Assembly (NCBI GenBank): GCA_002104945.1
Contig: MCFH01000003.1
Coordinates: forward strand, 434,001-498,000
Length of the DNA: 64,000 nucleotides
Direction of reading: 5' to 3'
Origin: Piromyces finnis
Lineage: Eukaryota; Neocallimastigomycota; Neocallimastigomycetes; Neocallimastigales; Neocallimastigaceae
Part shown: in pieces, positions 23,001 to 34,372 of the stretch
Position numbering within the stretch: position 1 is the first letter of the stretch
Layout of the letters: the number at the start of each line of letters is the position of its first letter
Notes under the pieces: generated by a model
Databases searched by the model: none
What the model was told of the DNA's origin: nothing
Seen by the model: the letters and a program-made list of their open reading frames with translations, nothing else
Made by a program: the position numbers and the translations under genes

Positions 23001-24567
23001 AGCAGTTGAAGTAAATTCTTTGGAAAGTTCATCTGTAGAAACATTAGGATCGTTGAATTTTGCTGAAAGTATTTGGAATTTATTATGACTGAGAATAGAT
23101 TCCTTTTCCTCATACATTTTAATCTATTCCATTTCAGAATTTTCTTAGGAACGTTAAAGTCATTAGAAAAATCTTCCATAGGAATAATTTTACCATTAAT
23201 AAGAAGTGGCTTATGGTCTGATACAGGATAAAAATTATTTATAAATGATCCTGAGTGAATAAGATCTTTCATCTTCGAATTGATAAGAGCATGGTCAATG
23301 TCGGAAGATTGATCACCTCGAGTCCAAGAGATAGTAGACCCTCTAAGCGGAAGAATTTCCCAATCTCCTAATCCATTAGTTGATAACCAGTTGGATAATT
23401 TTACTTTAGACATATTAAAATCACCAACAAGAATCGATGGATGGGATGAATGAGTTTGTAACCACAAGCGAACTTCTAACTTTGCATGATCAACATAGAT
23501 GTTGTGATGACTATGAGGCATATAAACATTTCCAATCGAGCATTTGAATCTATTCCAGAGACTAAAAGTATAAATAGAAATAATATACTTTCCAGAGAAG
23601 TTTTCAAGTGAGGCTTGACACGAATTGTGAAAACCTAAATATAAACCTCTCATTCCCGGAACTGATTCGTCAGCTTTCTTGAAAAAGTGTCTATAGTTTC
23701 GCAAAGTAACACGACAAGGATAATCTGTATTCGAACCAGAACCATTACCAGTTTCTTGGAAACATAAGAATAATGGTTTGAAAATAGCTGTGAAATAGCT
23801 AATACTATCCTCTTTTCATGATTCCACCCATTGGTGTTCCAACTAAGACAAAAAGAAAAGTTATCAGGCTTGTTGGATGAGGAAGAATCGTTGCTATTAT
23901 TATTATTATTAAAGTCATCGTTATTAATGGATGATGCATCAGAGGAATAAGTAGAACTATTACTAGATGGCTGTGAAACTGAAGAACTATCAACTATTGA
24001 ACTGTTATCAGAGTTGATAGAACTATTAGAATTAATTGTTGAATGTTGAGATTGAAATTGTGTTTGCTGTAGATCTGGAATATTTTCATGATGGGAAACT
24101 TGTTGAAGATCCTGTTGAAGATCTTGTTGAAGATCGGATTGTTGATGAGATTGTTGAACTGATTGTTGAAATGATTGTTGAATAGAATGTTGATGTTTAT
24201 TAGAAACTAAAATTTTACGTTTGAGAGTGGAAAAAGTGTATTTGTGATTCCTTCTACTACGAGCTGAAAAGGAAATTGAGGTAACTGAAAGTTTCTTCTT
24301 TAACATGTGTAAGATTTTAATACAATCTTTTGATGAACCATGAACCTTGACTAAGAAAAAGTGATCATTGAAAGTTTGAAAATATTTAACACTAATAACT
24401 GAATTAAATTTATCTTCTAGAATAACCTCGAGTTTTTCCCATAGCATATTTACTGACCATGATCGAATACCACGGATAAAGAAGGAGCGAATATCATCTA
24501 AGGGGATACCATAAGACCGGGTACCACGTCTGATATAATTCTTATCTTTAATATAAAGGACTGACAT
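20042..24567 (-). pseudogene. LINE polyprotein, copy F, seven 1-bp deletions
   Basis: Start codon at 24567 and all domains are recognisable, but the frame is broken by single-base losses relative to copies B and D. They lie near 23809 (ATCTCTC to ATCCTC), 23111 (CAATAC to CATAC), 22700 (TTTTCTTG to TTTTTTG), 22645 (an A lost between T-runs), 21595 (ACAAGG to ACAGG), 21465 (ATAACA to ATACA) and 20230 (GTTCC to GTCC). No nonsense substitution was noticed. Translation as assembled would stop early. Confidence 0.85.
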
Positions 24568-25393
24568 GATAATAAATTCTAATTAAAAAATATTGAATAT
24601 AAAATAAATACTAATAAAAATTACAAATATAACGTATATGGAAAAAAATCTGTCTCTCTCTCTCTTCTTAAAAGTACTGGATAGTACAAAAATTGTTACG
24701 ATGCTTTGTTTAAAGTTTCTTTTTTTTGAATTCTAGTTGTAAATTTTCTTTAAAAATTCTAGTTTTGGTTTGTTGTTAGTAAATTCGATTCGCTTTTTGA
24801 CACTAAACTTGTTTGACTTTACTTTTCATTAAATATTTAAATTGGTAAAAAATTTGAATCAAGAATGTCGACACCAGAAAGCTTGTGAATAGTATTTTTA
24901 CATGATGTAGAGTGAATCAGTCTCTTACAAGAAACAATACAACAATAGCTACATGAATATAAAAGTACAATGCAAATGCTAAAGTTGACTACATTGGATT
25001 CTTACAAGAGAAGAGTAGTACTACATGAATACATGAATAAAAGAAAAAATACAGCAACAAAATGTATTACTCTTCTAATTAAATACTATACAAACTTACC
25101 TGAAAAATCAAACATTCACTTATTCATCAAATACTTAAATTTGATGAATAAAATGTTTTTTAATCGCTCAGTACCATGAGCTTAGTCTTAATAATTTTCC
25201 CTTAAAGACTAACCAAGCATCCATTGCGCAATGCTTGGATTTAATTCTTTCTACTCTCTCAGTACCATGAGCATGAGTAGACCCCCTTGAGAAATTACAT
25301 TTATTAAATAAATGAAGGCACATTCCTAAGAGGGCACCAAGCATCCATTGCGCAATACTTGGATTTAATTCTTTCTACTCTCTCAGTACCATG

Positions 25394-25402
25394 AGCATGA
25401 GT

Positions 25403-25405
<3 letters not shown>
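25394..25405. repeat. Left target-site duplication of copy G
   Basis: AGCATGAGTAGA before the T-run of G is repeated exactly at 26341-26352 after the 5' end of G. This is a perfect 12-bp duplication inside the second 5' monomer of copy F. Confidence 0.92.
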
Positions 25406-25451
<46 letters not shown>

Positions 25452-26340
25452 GGCATCAAATATTTTAAACTTTATTATTAATTTAATTAAAATTATAATA
25501 CATGTAATAAAAAATTAAAAAATAAAAATAAAAATAAAAAAAAATATGTTTAAATAAACACAAATGAATAAAAATTGGGTATAATGTATTCTAGTAATTT
25601 TAATTAAAGTAAGAAAGCCACTATCATACTAAAGTATAATAATTGTATTTGATTTCCAATGGGACACCGAGCCAAAGATCAAAATTTTGTCATGGAACAA
25701 AATTATGATCTCCATTGGTTGCGCTGGCCCTCCTGGCCTGTCTTACTGTTTCTTCAGCATTGACGCTCTTGGATGTTGCTTCAAACCTTTTGAACATTGT
25801 CCATTGCTGGCCAATAGCAAAAGGCATGATTTTGGTTAGAAGTTCCGCGGTTACCGTCAAGAATGGTGTTCCTTCGTTAGTATCAGATTGAATCTGACGC
25901 TTACAAAGTTCTTTCCATTCCCTTGAATTGTAATTAATATTGTTAAAACTTCTTCCCCCAAGAAGGAATTTAAATATTTTACTGTACACACTAGAATAAT
26001 CATACACATTAATATTCACCGGATTATTAGAACTATTACTATCATTAACTAAATTACTATCTAAATTAGAATTATTATCTTCACTATTGCTATCATTACT
26101 AATATTATTATTTCTATTATTGTTATTATTACTATTGTTACTATTACTATTGTTACTATTACTATTGTTATTACTACTATTGTTACTATTACTATTAATG
26201 TTATTACTATCTCTACTGATATTATCAATTTCATTATTATTGATAGGACTATTGGAATTACGTTGACTGAAAAAATTTAATAGCTGAACTATGGAATCAT
26301 AATGTTTAATACGGATATCTCTAAATGTTGGACAATCTAA
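25406..26340 (-). mobile_element. LINE copy G, 5'-truncated, inside the 5' monomer of copy F
   Basis: T-run 25406-25448, 3' UTR, and the C-terminal coding portion 25690-26340 (about 217 codons: end of the Cys/His knuckle from LDCPTF, Asn tract, conserved C-terminus). It stops abruptly at 26340, typical of incomplete reverse transcription, and is bounded by the exact 12-bp duplication. It has the TGTCATGGAAC 3' variant. The reading frame continues by chance into the monomer DNA. Confidence 0.92.
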
Positions 26341-26405
26341 AGCATGAGTAGACCCCCTTGAGAAACTACATTTATTAAATAAATGAAGGCACGTTCCCAA
26401 GAGGG

Positions 26406-26423
26406 AGGGAAACTGAAATGACT
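26406..26423. repeat. Right target-site duplication of LINE array 1
   Basis: AGGGAAACTGAAATGACT, the partner of 882-899 (one mismatch). The bases beyond (ATCTTATAAACCGCC) are unique sequence and presumably the original host DNA at the insertion point. Confidence 0.75.
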
Positions 26424-26941
26424 ATCTTATAAACCGCCTTTATATTTACCTTCTTTTCTTTACTCTTTAAAAAAAAAAAAAATCTACAAAACCAAATTTA
26501 TATTTTAAAAATAATAAAAAATATAACCACTTTAGACAATACTAATTTTAATTTTTTTAAAAGAATAAAATATAAATGAAATATTAAAAAATTCAAACTA
26601 AAAAGGAATAATTTTTTAGATTTATTTTTTTTTAATTATATTTATTTTATTATTTATTTTTTTTAAAACTTTCTTTTTTTCCCTCTTCAAATAAAAATTT
26701 TTATTTATTATTATATGTATGTGTTTTTATTTATTGATATTTTTATGTTTTATTTATTCTCTTTTTATTTTTATGTTTTAATTGTTATTATTATTATGTG
26801 TTTTATTTTTATTAATTTTATTATATATATATATTTTTATAAAAAGTTAAAAAAAAATATTTTTCGGCTTTTTTTTCTTTTTTCTTCAAAATTACAAAAA
26901 AAAAAAAGAATATTATAAATTAGGAGTGGCTAATAAATAAT
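26424..26941. other. A+T-rich 3' flank of the succinyl-CoA synthetase gene
   Basis: Non-coding. Long T- and A-runs and poly-Phe/Tyr/Ile pseudo-frames only. It should hold the 3' UTR and polyadenylation region of the gene that ends at 26942; no specific signal is called. Confidence 0.6.
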
Positions 26942-28915
26942 CTAGTTTTCAATCTTGATCTTAATACCGTTTTCCTTAGCTAAACCAACAACGTTAGCGA
27001 GTTGGACAACCTTCTTAGCGGCCTTGTCAAGATCGTCAATAGCGTATAAGGAGAGACCGGAGTTCTTGATAAGTTCTCTGGCTTCTTCGACCTTAGTACC
27101 TTGGAGACGGACAACAAGTGGGATTTCAAGACCGAGTTCCTTAACGGCTTGGATAACACCTTCAGCGACGATATCACATCTCATGATACCACCGAAAATG
27201 TTAACAAGGATAGCGGAAACAGCGCTATCGGAAGAAATGATCTTGAAGGCTTCCTTAACTTGCTTAGCAGTAGCAGAACCACCGACATCAAGGAAGTTAG
27301 CTGGAATACCACCGTTAAGCTTGATGATATCCATAGTAGCCATAGCAAGACCGGCACCGTTGACAAGACAACCAATGTTACCTTCCATACCGACGTAGTT
27401 AAGGTTCCACTTGGCAGCAGCAACTTCTCTTGGATCTTCTTGAGTGGTATCACGGAGGGAGAAGATACCCTTTTGCTTGTAGGAAGCGTTATCATCGAAA
27501 CCGAACTTAGCATCCATACAGACAACTTCACCGTTGTTGTTTTCAGCCATTGGGTTGATTTCAACCATAGTGGCATCCTTTTCAATGAAGATCTTGTAGA
27601 GCTTTAAGAAAGTGTCAGCAGCTTGTGGAACACACTTTTCAGTGAAACCCATCTTCTTAGCGGTATCAAGGGCAATTTCCTTAGTAAGACCAGTCTTAAT
27701 GCTGAATGGAACAGTGATGATAGCATCTGGGTTAGTCTTGGCAACTTCTTCAATTTCAACACCACCTTCAGAGGAAGCAACAAGAACTGGACCACGAGTG
27801 GCACGATCTAAGAGGATAGCGAAGTAGTATTCACGACGAGCGTATTGACGTTCGACAACGTAAACCTATTATTTAAAAAATTACATTTAAACATTTAGCA
27901 TTTAATTTTAAATTTAATTACTTTTTAAAAGCAATTAATACTTACAGCGTTACATTCTCTACCAGCAGCACCAGTTTGCTTGGTGATGAGCTTGTGACCT
28001 AACATCTTAGAGGCGTATTCCTTAACTTGTTCTGGACTATTTAATTTATAATTTATATAATTTTAGTTTGGGATTAATAAATAAATTATTTATAATTTAA
28101 ATGTTTAAAACTTACGTGTAGCAGAGCTTGACACCACCTTGGAGACCAGAATCGAAGTGACCCTTACCACGACCACCAGCAAGAACTTGGGCCTTGATAA
28201 CTAAATCTTCAGTGTTGAGCTTCTTGGCAGCTTGGAAAGCTTCTTCAGCGGTCTTGGCAACAATACCCTTTGGGGCGTTGACGTTGTATTCGTGAAGAAG
28301 GTTCATGGAGCAGTATTCATGAACAGAGAGGAAACGCTTTTGGGCGGTTTGGGCAATGGAAGCCTTTAAAATATTATTATATAAATATTTATAATTTAAT
28401 TTATTAAACTTATAAAGTACAATATCTATAAAATTACTTTTTTTCTTATTTTTAAAATATTCTATTTCTTTAATCTTTAAAATTTACTGTTTTTTTTTTT
28501 GTTTTTGTTTTCTTTTTTTTCTTTTTTTTTTACTAATTTAATCTCTAAATATTTTATTTCATAATTAAAAATATCCATAATTTTTTTCAAAAAAAATTAC
28601 TTATTATTATTTTTAATTAATAACAATTTTTTATATTCTTTATTTTAAATTTTCATATTTCTTTATACTTTCTCAATTCCATATTATTTTGTCTCATTTT
28701 TTTCATTTTCAATTTTAAAATACATTTTACTATTGATTATTATGAGTTTTATTATTTATTTCTTCTTTCATTTTTATTTTGCTTCTATATGTATTAATAT
28801 ACAAAATATAGAACAATATAAAAATTTAAAATTTTAAATTATTTTCTTTTTCTTTATTAATACTTACTAAAGCTGGGGCAGCCTTAGAAGTTGAACGAGT
28901 AACGTTAGCAATCAT
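26942..28915 (-). CDS. Succinyl-CoA synthetase (succinate-CoA ligase) beta subunit, probably hydrogenosomal
   Basis: Four exons on the minus strand: 28915-28868, 28363-28116, 28036-27946, 27865-26942. Introns of 504, 80 and 79 bp have GTAAG donors and AG acceptors, and the phases fit. Product 436 aa. It is the nucleotide-binding (ATP-grasp) subunit of the enzyme converting succinyl-CoA, ADP/GDP and phosphate to succinate, CoA and ATP/GTP. Family features: [10 protein letters not shown] in the N-terminal half, EINPMAE (about 231-237) and the signature GGIMRCD (about 354-360). The first 30-odd residues ([11 protein letters not shown]...AQKRFLS) lack acidic residues and are rich in Arg, Ser, Thr and Ala, ending in an RF-type site. 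That suits a hydrogenosomal/mitochondrial presequence. In anaerobic fungi this step makes ATP in hydrogenosomes (established). Lys/Arg-rich open frames on the opposite strand are codon-bias shadows. Confidence 0.95.
28364..28867 (-). other. Long first intron of the succinyl-CoA synthetase gene
   Basis: 504 bp, GTAAGTATTAAT donor and AG acceptor, very T/A rich. It is six times longer than the other two introns of the gene and separates the first 16 codons of the presequence from the rest. Nothing else was recognised inside. Confidence 0.85.
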
Positions 28916-31900
28916 TTTGTATTTAATTTATAAAAAATTAAAGATCTCTAAAATTATTTAATAATAATTAGAAAATTTTTGGAGTGAAAAAAAAAAGTAA
29001 AATTTATTCAAAATTTTCTTTTATTTGAAATTATTTTCCAAAATTGAATGGACAAATTAAAAATCGAGGTAGCGAATAAATCAAAAATTTTATACCATAT
29101 ATTACTATCTATTGGAATATATGTAAATAGAAATATATATTAAAAACATAATAAATTTTAATATATTATATTATATGTATAATACAAAAAACTTCTAATT
29201 AATTTCAATTTTATTCAATTTATTAAAAACATTAATATATGCAAATAACATTAATTATATATTTTAATATAATTAATATATAGTCAATAATAAATCTATA
29301 GCTAAAAATTTTATTATTTATTTATGATAATAAATTGAATAGAAAGTAATATCAATATCAAATCATTTTCTAAAAATAACTATTTATTACATCAATAGTA
29401 AAAAAAAAAATTTATTAATATATAGTATATTATTTTATTAAATTTATATATAATATTATATATATTAAAATACATTAGGATATTATTTTTTTATATTATT
29501 TAAAAGTTCATCCTATATATATTGAATAAATATATTATACATATAATATATAAAAAAATACATTAATCCTTTTTAACGAAAATGATTAATATATCATAAT
29601 AATAATTAGTATGAAATATAATATACAATATAATTTTATTAAATTGTTTTATATATTAATAATATATTATAATAAGAAAAAAAGAGAATATCTTTTTTCT
29701 TCCCTTAGATTCTAAATACTAAATGAAATCATAGATTTTTTTTTTATTATTAAAAATAATAAAATAATTATAATACTATGAATATACTGGTATTCATTTG
29801 ATAATAATAATTATAATAATTATAGAAAAAAGTGACATTCGTATAATTATTCTTTGCAAATATCATGAAAAATGATACAAAATGACATTCTAAAAAAAAA
29901 GTAATCTTTCAATCTTATTTAAAAAACTGCTTTATTTTAGTAAAAGAATAAATGCTATGGATTTGTCATAACGAATTATGAGCTTTTTTTATACTAGTAT
30001 ATTTTATCATATTATTGTTTTATTCCATAAGCTAGTTTAGTTATATATGCATTTTTAAATAAATTTCTCAACCAATTTTATACTCATGACTAATATAAAA
30101 TAATTATATTATTACTACTTCACCTAGAATTATTATTACTTTGGTGGTTATTTCCTGGTGAAATGTAATGTATAATACATAATCAAATAATGTTAAGATA
30201 TATTAATTAAATAAAAGATATCTACTATGGATGAGGGATTTTTTTGATTTGTAAAATTAATTATCCACTTACTTATTTTAATTTATATATTTGGTATATA
30301 TTAAAATATATTATGTAATATATTATATAATATATTAATTGAAAATATATATTAAATTTACTGGAATGTATTTATACATTAATCTAAAAAAAAAGTGTGA
30401 AGATGACTTATATAGTTCTTTTTTTTATAATACAATGATGTTAAAGTAATAAAAATTGCATAAATATGATATAGAATAAAAAAAAATATTACTGTATAAA
30501 TAAAAGAATATTTTTATTTAAACATTAGTTGTATCAAGCTTTGCCATTATTTCATCATTTAAACTGTTACTATATACTTTTCGTCATTAATAAATCATCT
30601 ACATAAATGTGTAAAATGATTACAATACATTATAATGTACATTGCATGTTACAAACATTTTTCAAATAAATTAAATAGGAATTGGAGAGAATTGCTTAAA
30701 TTTACGTATTATATAGATAATGTTTAGCTATTAGCAACACGCACAGCAAAATATTAATTATAGATCAGAATAATAATTAAATGAAAGGATTAGAACATGT
30801 ACTTGATGAACTATACATGAAAAAAACTAAAGAATAGGAATTAATATGATATATAAAATAATATGTTTTATTATATTAATTATATTGAAAAATAGTATTC
30901 TAATATATTATAATAATACATTGATCAATGAAAAAAAAATTTAACCAAAAAAATAATGTACAAGCAATTTTCATAATAAATTATATTCTATAAAATATTT
31001 TGAATTTTATTGGATGGAAAGTTGGATGAATTTTTATGAAAATTTAATTACGTATTGAAATATATTAATATATTACTATAAACTAATATATTTGAGTATG
31101 AAATTAAATTTATATATAGCGCAAAAAATAATATATTAATGTAGACTTTGATAGTACATAATATATTAAACTATTATTCTATTACTTATTAAATGGAAAT
31201 TTAATAGAACTTTTTATTTCATATGTATACAATCATATATATTATAAATTAATATTACCATAAAAATCATTTCAATAATAGTATATTAATACTATATATT
31301 ACATTATACATAAATATATTATAAATTCTACTTTATTGAACTATAAAAAATGTATGAATTTAATATTACTATTTTAGATAAATTAACCTTGTACTAAACT
31401 TATATATCAAAATACCATATATAAAAATTGAAAGTATAATATACTAATAATATATGTATAATAAATGATGATTAAATTACTTGCTTGCATTTGCTTGCTT
31501 ATTTATTTATTACCTGAATAATACATACAACCTACTACTAAATGTAATAAATATAATTGAATAGCACATTGATTATATTAATAATATATATAATCTTTAT
31601 TAAAATTTATATAATACACTGCTAAAAAAAAATAGTATTAAATTAAAAATTACGTCAGTAAAATAATACAATACATTAAAAATTTGTAGATAAAATGGTA
31701 ACTAGGAAAAGGAAAGGTTGTAAAAGGTTTATGGTGAATATGAGGGAAAGAAAATAAAATATAAATATTATACTCTTAAATTTTTATTAAATAAGGTATT
31801 AACGATAAATAATAAAAACCATAAAAATTAATGGTGTTGACCTATTATCTACACCCTTTTCTTAATAAAGTGGTTCTTTAAAAAAAAAAAAAAAAGTCAG

Positions 31901-33349
31901 ATCTAACAAATAATAAAATGAAAAAATAAAAAACAAAAATGAGCTATTAAATTTTTTATTAAAAATAAATATTTATTTAATTATTCATTTGTTCATTTAT
32001 TTATTTAATAAATTTATTTAATTAATTATAAATTCATTAATTTATTAAATATTGAAATGATAGAAATATGATCTAGGATGTATATATATTTTTGAATATA
32101 TTAATAATATATTATTAATATACAATTTTTATTTTTTTGTAATTCCGATTAAATCCGGAGTTTTCAAAGCCTTAATTTTTATTGGCTAATTTGCAAATAT
32201 TAATTCATGAATCTTCCATCCAAATAATTTTTTTTATGATAAAAAATGCTAAAAAATAATAAATTGTTGATTAAAAATTTATTTTTTTCACTTTTACATA
32301 AAAGGATAAACTTTTTTAAAGATAAATATTATTATATTGTTTTTGTACATTCAAATACATTATTTTATATATGTTGTATCTCATAAATAACGAATCAAAT
32401 GAAAGAAAAAAGTAATAATAACATCATCCATTTTTAAAAATTTGGAAATACATATAAAATCATCCATGGAATCACTCTTACATTAGTAAGCATAATGTAT
32501 CATAAAATGTACATTAATGTAAAAAGAGAATGAAGAAATTTTATGGTATTTTAATTATGTAATATAATAATAATGATAGTAGTAAAAACATTTATTATGA
32601 AATTAAACAATTACAAAAGTATATAAAAAGATGGTGTGTGTTGTATGGGTAAATTGAGGTTGTCATTTCAAATATAATAATCATTTGTTTTTTAAACCTT
32701 ATTGAAAATACCAAAATAGATATTTTTAACAAAAAAGAAAATAATATATAGATTCAAAAAATTGTAAAGATACTTTATAAATAAAATGTCATTAAATCAT
32801 AATTTAATTAAATATAATTACAGAAAAGAAAGAATAAAAATAATAGTAGTAATAATAATTTTAAAGGGTTATTTATCCAATTATCAAGATAAAAGTTTTT
32901 CAATTTATAGGTATATTATTTAAAATGTCATTATTGTTGTCATTATTATCATCATTTCCTTATTAAATTATAATAATTTGAAACTGTTATTTAATACATA
33001 TATATTTATTCTCTCCCAATCATAAAATTATTATCAATTATAAATGATAATATTTTTATTTTTCTTTATTTAAAATGTTTTAACGTTTGTTACTATTTAC
33101 AATAAGATAAAGGTTTGTTTTTTAAATATATGTATATGGGTGTGTTCTATATATAAGTTATTTTGGTTCAGATAATAGATAATATGAATAAAAAAATAGT
33201 ATCTTTAATAATTACTATAAAAATTCATTTGTGATAAACCATTATTTAAAATGATTTTACTTTTATTATTATTGTTGTTATTGATTTAGCATATTTTGCA
33301 TATGAGGAAAGAGAATTTATTATTTATCGTGATTTTCTCCTTTCTCGGT
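28916..33349. other. 4.4-kb A+T-rich gene desert
   Basis: No ORF of note, tRNA or homologous repeat recognised on either strand. The sequence is mostly A and T with many variants of the self-complementary motif ATATTAATAT (for example near 29085, 29240, 29650, 30345, 31070, 31285, 31585, 32100). The right end beyond 33250 would be the 3' region of the HNH gene, and the left end the promoter of the succinyl-CoA synthetase gene. Confidence 0.6.
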
Positions 33350-34372
33350 TTACTTTCCTGAAGAATTAAATTTAACATTAATGACATGTACATTTGTTTT
33401 AGGATCAGGTATTGCTTCTATGCTTCTAATACGAGCTGGAGGTACACCATTATCAACAATTAATTTATAAGTAGCATCTTCGAGTGCTTTCTTAAATTTT
33501 TCTGACTGTTTGTTAGCATTTTTACGAATATTACTGTTATAAAAAGCGACTAAATTACTACGACGGATACAACCATTGATAATAATATTGACTTTTGAAT
33601 CTTCATAAATTTCAAATAAATGATGTTTTCCTTTACAAGAAACGCTATTAACCGTTTTGTTTAAAACACATAAATTTTGGAATTCAGAAGCACCACCTTT
33701 TATTCTGGAGAGAGGGAAAATATGATCAATATGACAAACAAATGAACTATTCACGCTATTTCCCATGTACTGTTTAAAAACCATACAGCCTAATACATCC
33801 CAAACAGCATCCGGAAATTGAATTACACCACACTGACATTCAAATTCAACCTTTGGTGCATAATCCTTGACAGCTGTTTTTAGTTGATTATACCATTTAT
33901 CTTGATAGGAAGGACGAGGATTATCATATGTTTTAGTTCCTTTTAATAAATAATCATCGTTCATTTGACATATATCCTCATAACATTTTTGACGGAAATT
34001 GGAATCCACTAACCATTTTTCCATAAAATCTAAATTTCTAACTTGATTTGAAATTTCAATATACTTATAAAGTTGATAAATGGGGTGAGAAACAACATCA
34101 CCAAAATAAAAAAATGGAATTTTTTTAATGTCTTCTAAACGTTTCATAGTGGCATTGATATCAACAGTTTCTTTCTTTATTTTTTTTTTATATTTTTTTA
34201 ATTTTTTACTTTTTTTTATGGGACCAATGGTGGATAATAATTTATCAAACAAAATTTTAATTATATTCTTTTCTTTTTCTTCCTCTCTACCACCATCATT
34301 ACTGCCATACGCATTGGGTATATAAATTTCATATGATGGATTATTATTTACTTGATCTTTATTAACTTTCAT
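33350..34372 (-). CDS. HNH-nuclease-like protein, function unknown
   Basis: 340 aa, single exon, ATG at 34372. The N-terminal third is low-complexity, with a strongly basic run (about residues 52-68, KKSKKLKKYKKKIKKE) that could be a nuclear signal or nucleic-acid contact. The core holds ECQCG (about 178-182) and then an HNH-type pattern: CHIDHIFPLS (213-222), KGG, QNLCVLNKTVN (N233, N242) and CKGK (246-249). This matches the HIDHI-P-S-GG-NL-L-N-K layout of HNH endonucleases, with D216/H217 as the likely catalytic pair. HNH genes of this shape are common in bacteria, phages and mobile introns. No neighbouring gene or element suggests a role. It could be a domesticated or horizontally acquired nuclease, and activity is unproven. 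The family beyond 'HNH-like' is not recognised. Confidence 0.7.
   Translation of the reverse strand: MKVNKDQVNNNPSYEIYIPNAYGSNDGGREEEKEKNIIKILFDKLLSTIGPIKKSKKLKKYKKKIKKETVDINATMKRLEDIKKIPFFYFGDVVSHPIYQLYKYIEISNQVRNLDFMEKWLVDSNFRQKCYEDICQMNDDYLLKGTKTYDNPRPSYQDKWYNQLKTAVKDYAPKVEFECQCGVIQFPDAVWDVLGCMVFKQYMGNSVNSSFVCHIDHIFPLSRIKGGASEFQNLCVLNKTVNSVSCKGKHHLFEIYEDSKVNIIINGCIRRSNLVAFYNSNIRKNANKQSEKFKKALEDATYKLIVDNGVPPARIRSIEAIPDPKTNVHVINVKFNSSGK

Larger units (their letters stand above)
19736..26405 (-). mobile_element. LINE copy F, full length, interrupted in its 5' UTR by copy G
   Basis: T-run of 81 (19736-19816), the longest in the cluster, 3' UTR, damaged coding region 20042-24567, 5' UTR with monomers from 25213 and 25337. 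The second monomer is interrupted at 25405 by copy G and resumes at 26341, ending with GTTCCCAAGAGGG at 26405. The bases to the right (26406-26423) match the flank left of copy B rather than the flank left of F. That makes this either nested insertion into one original element or a recombined array. Confidence 0.82.

Noticed and set aside
26715-26918. 67-codon frame rich in Phe, Tyr and Ile
   Set aside because: Product of T-rich intergenic sequence downstream of the succinyl-CoA synthetase gene.
26955-27607. Plus-strand ORFs of 147 and 168 codons opposite the succinyl-CoA synthetase exon
   Set aside because: They mirror a strongly codon-biased real exon; the opposite strand gives a full family match with good splice sites and these frames resemble nothing.
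28916-33349. tRNA or small RNA genes in the long A+T-rich region
   Set aside because: Looked for a GGTTCNANNCC-like T-arm and G+C-rich stems; none was seen.
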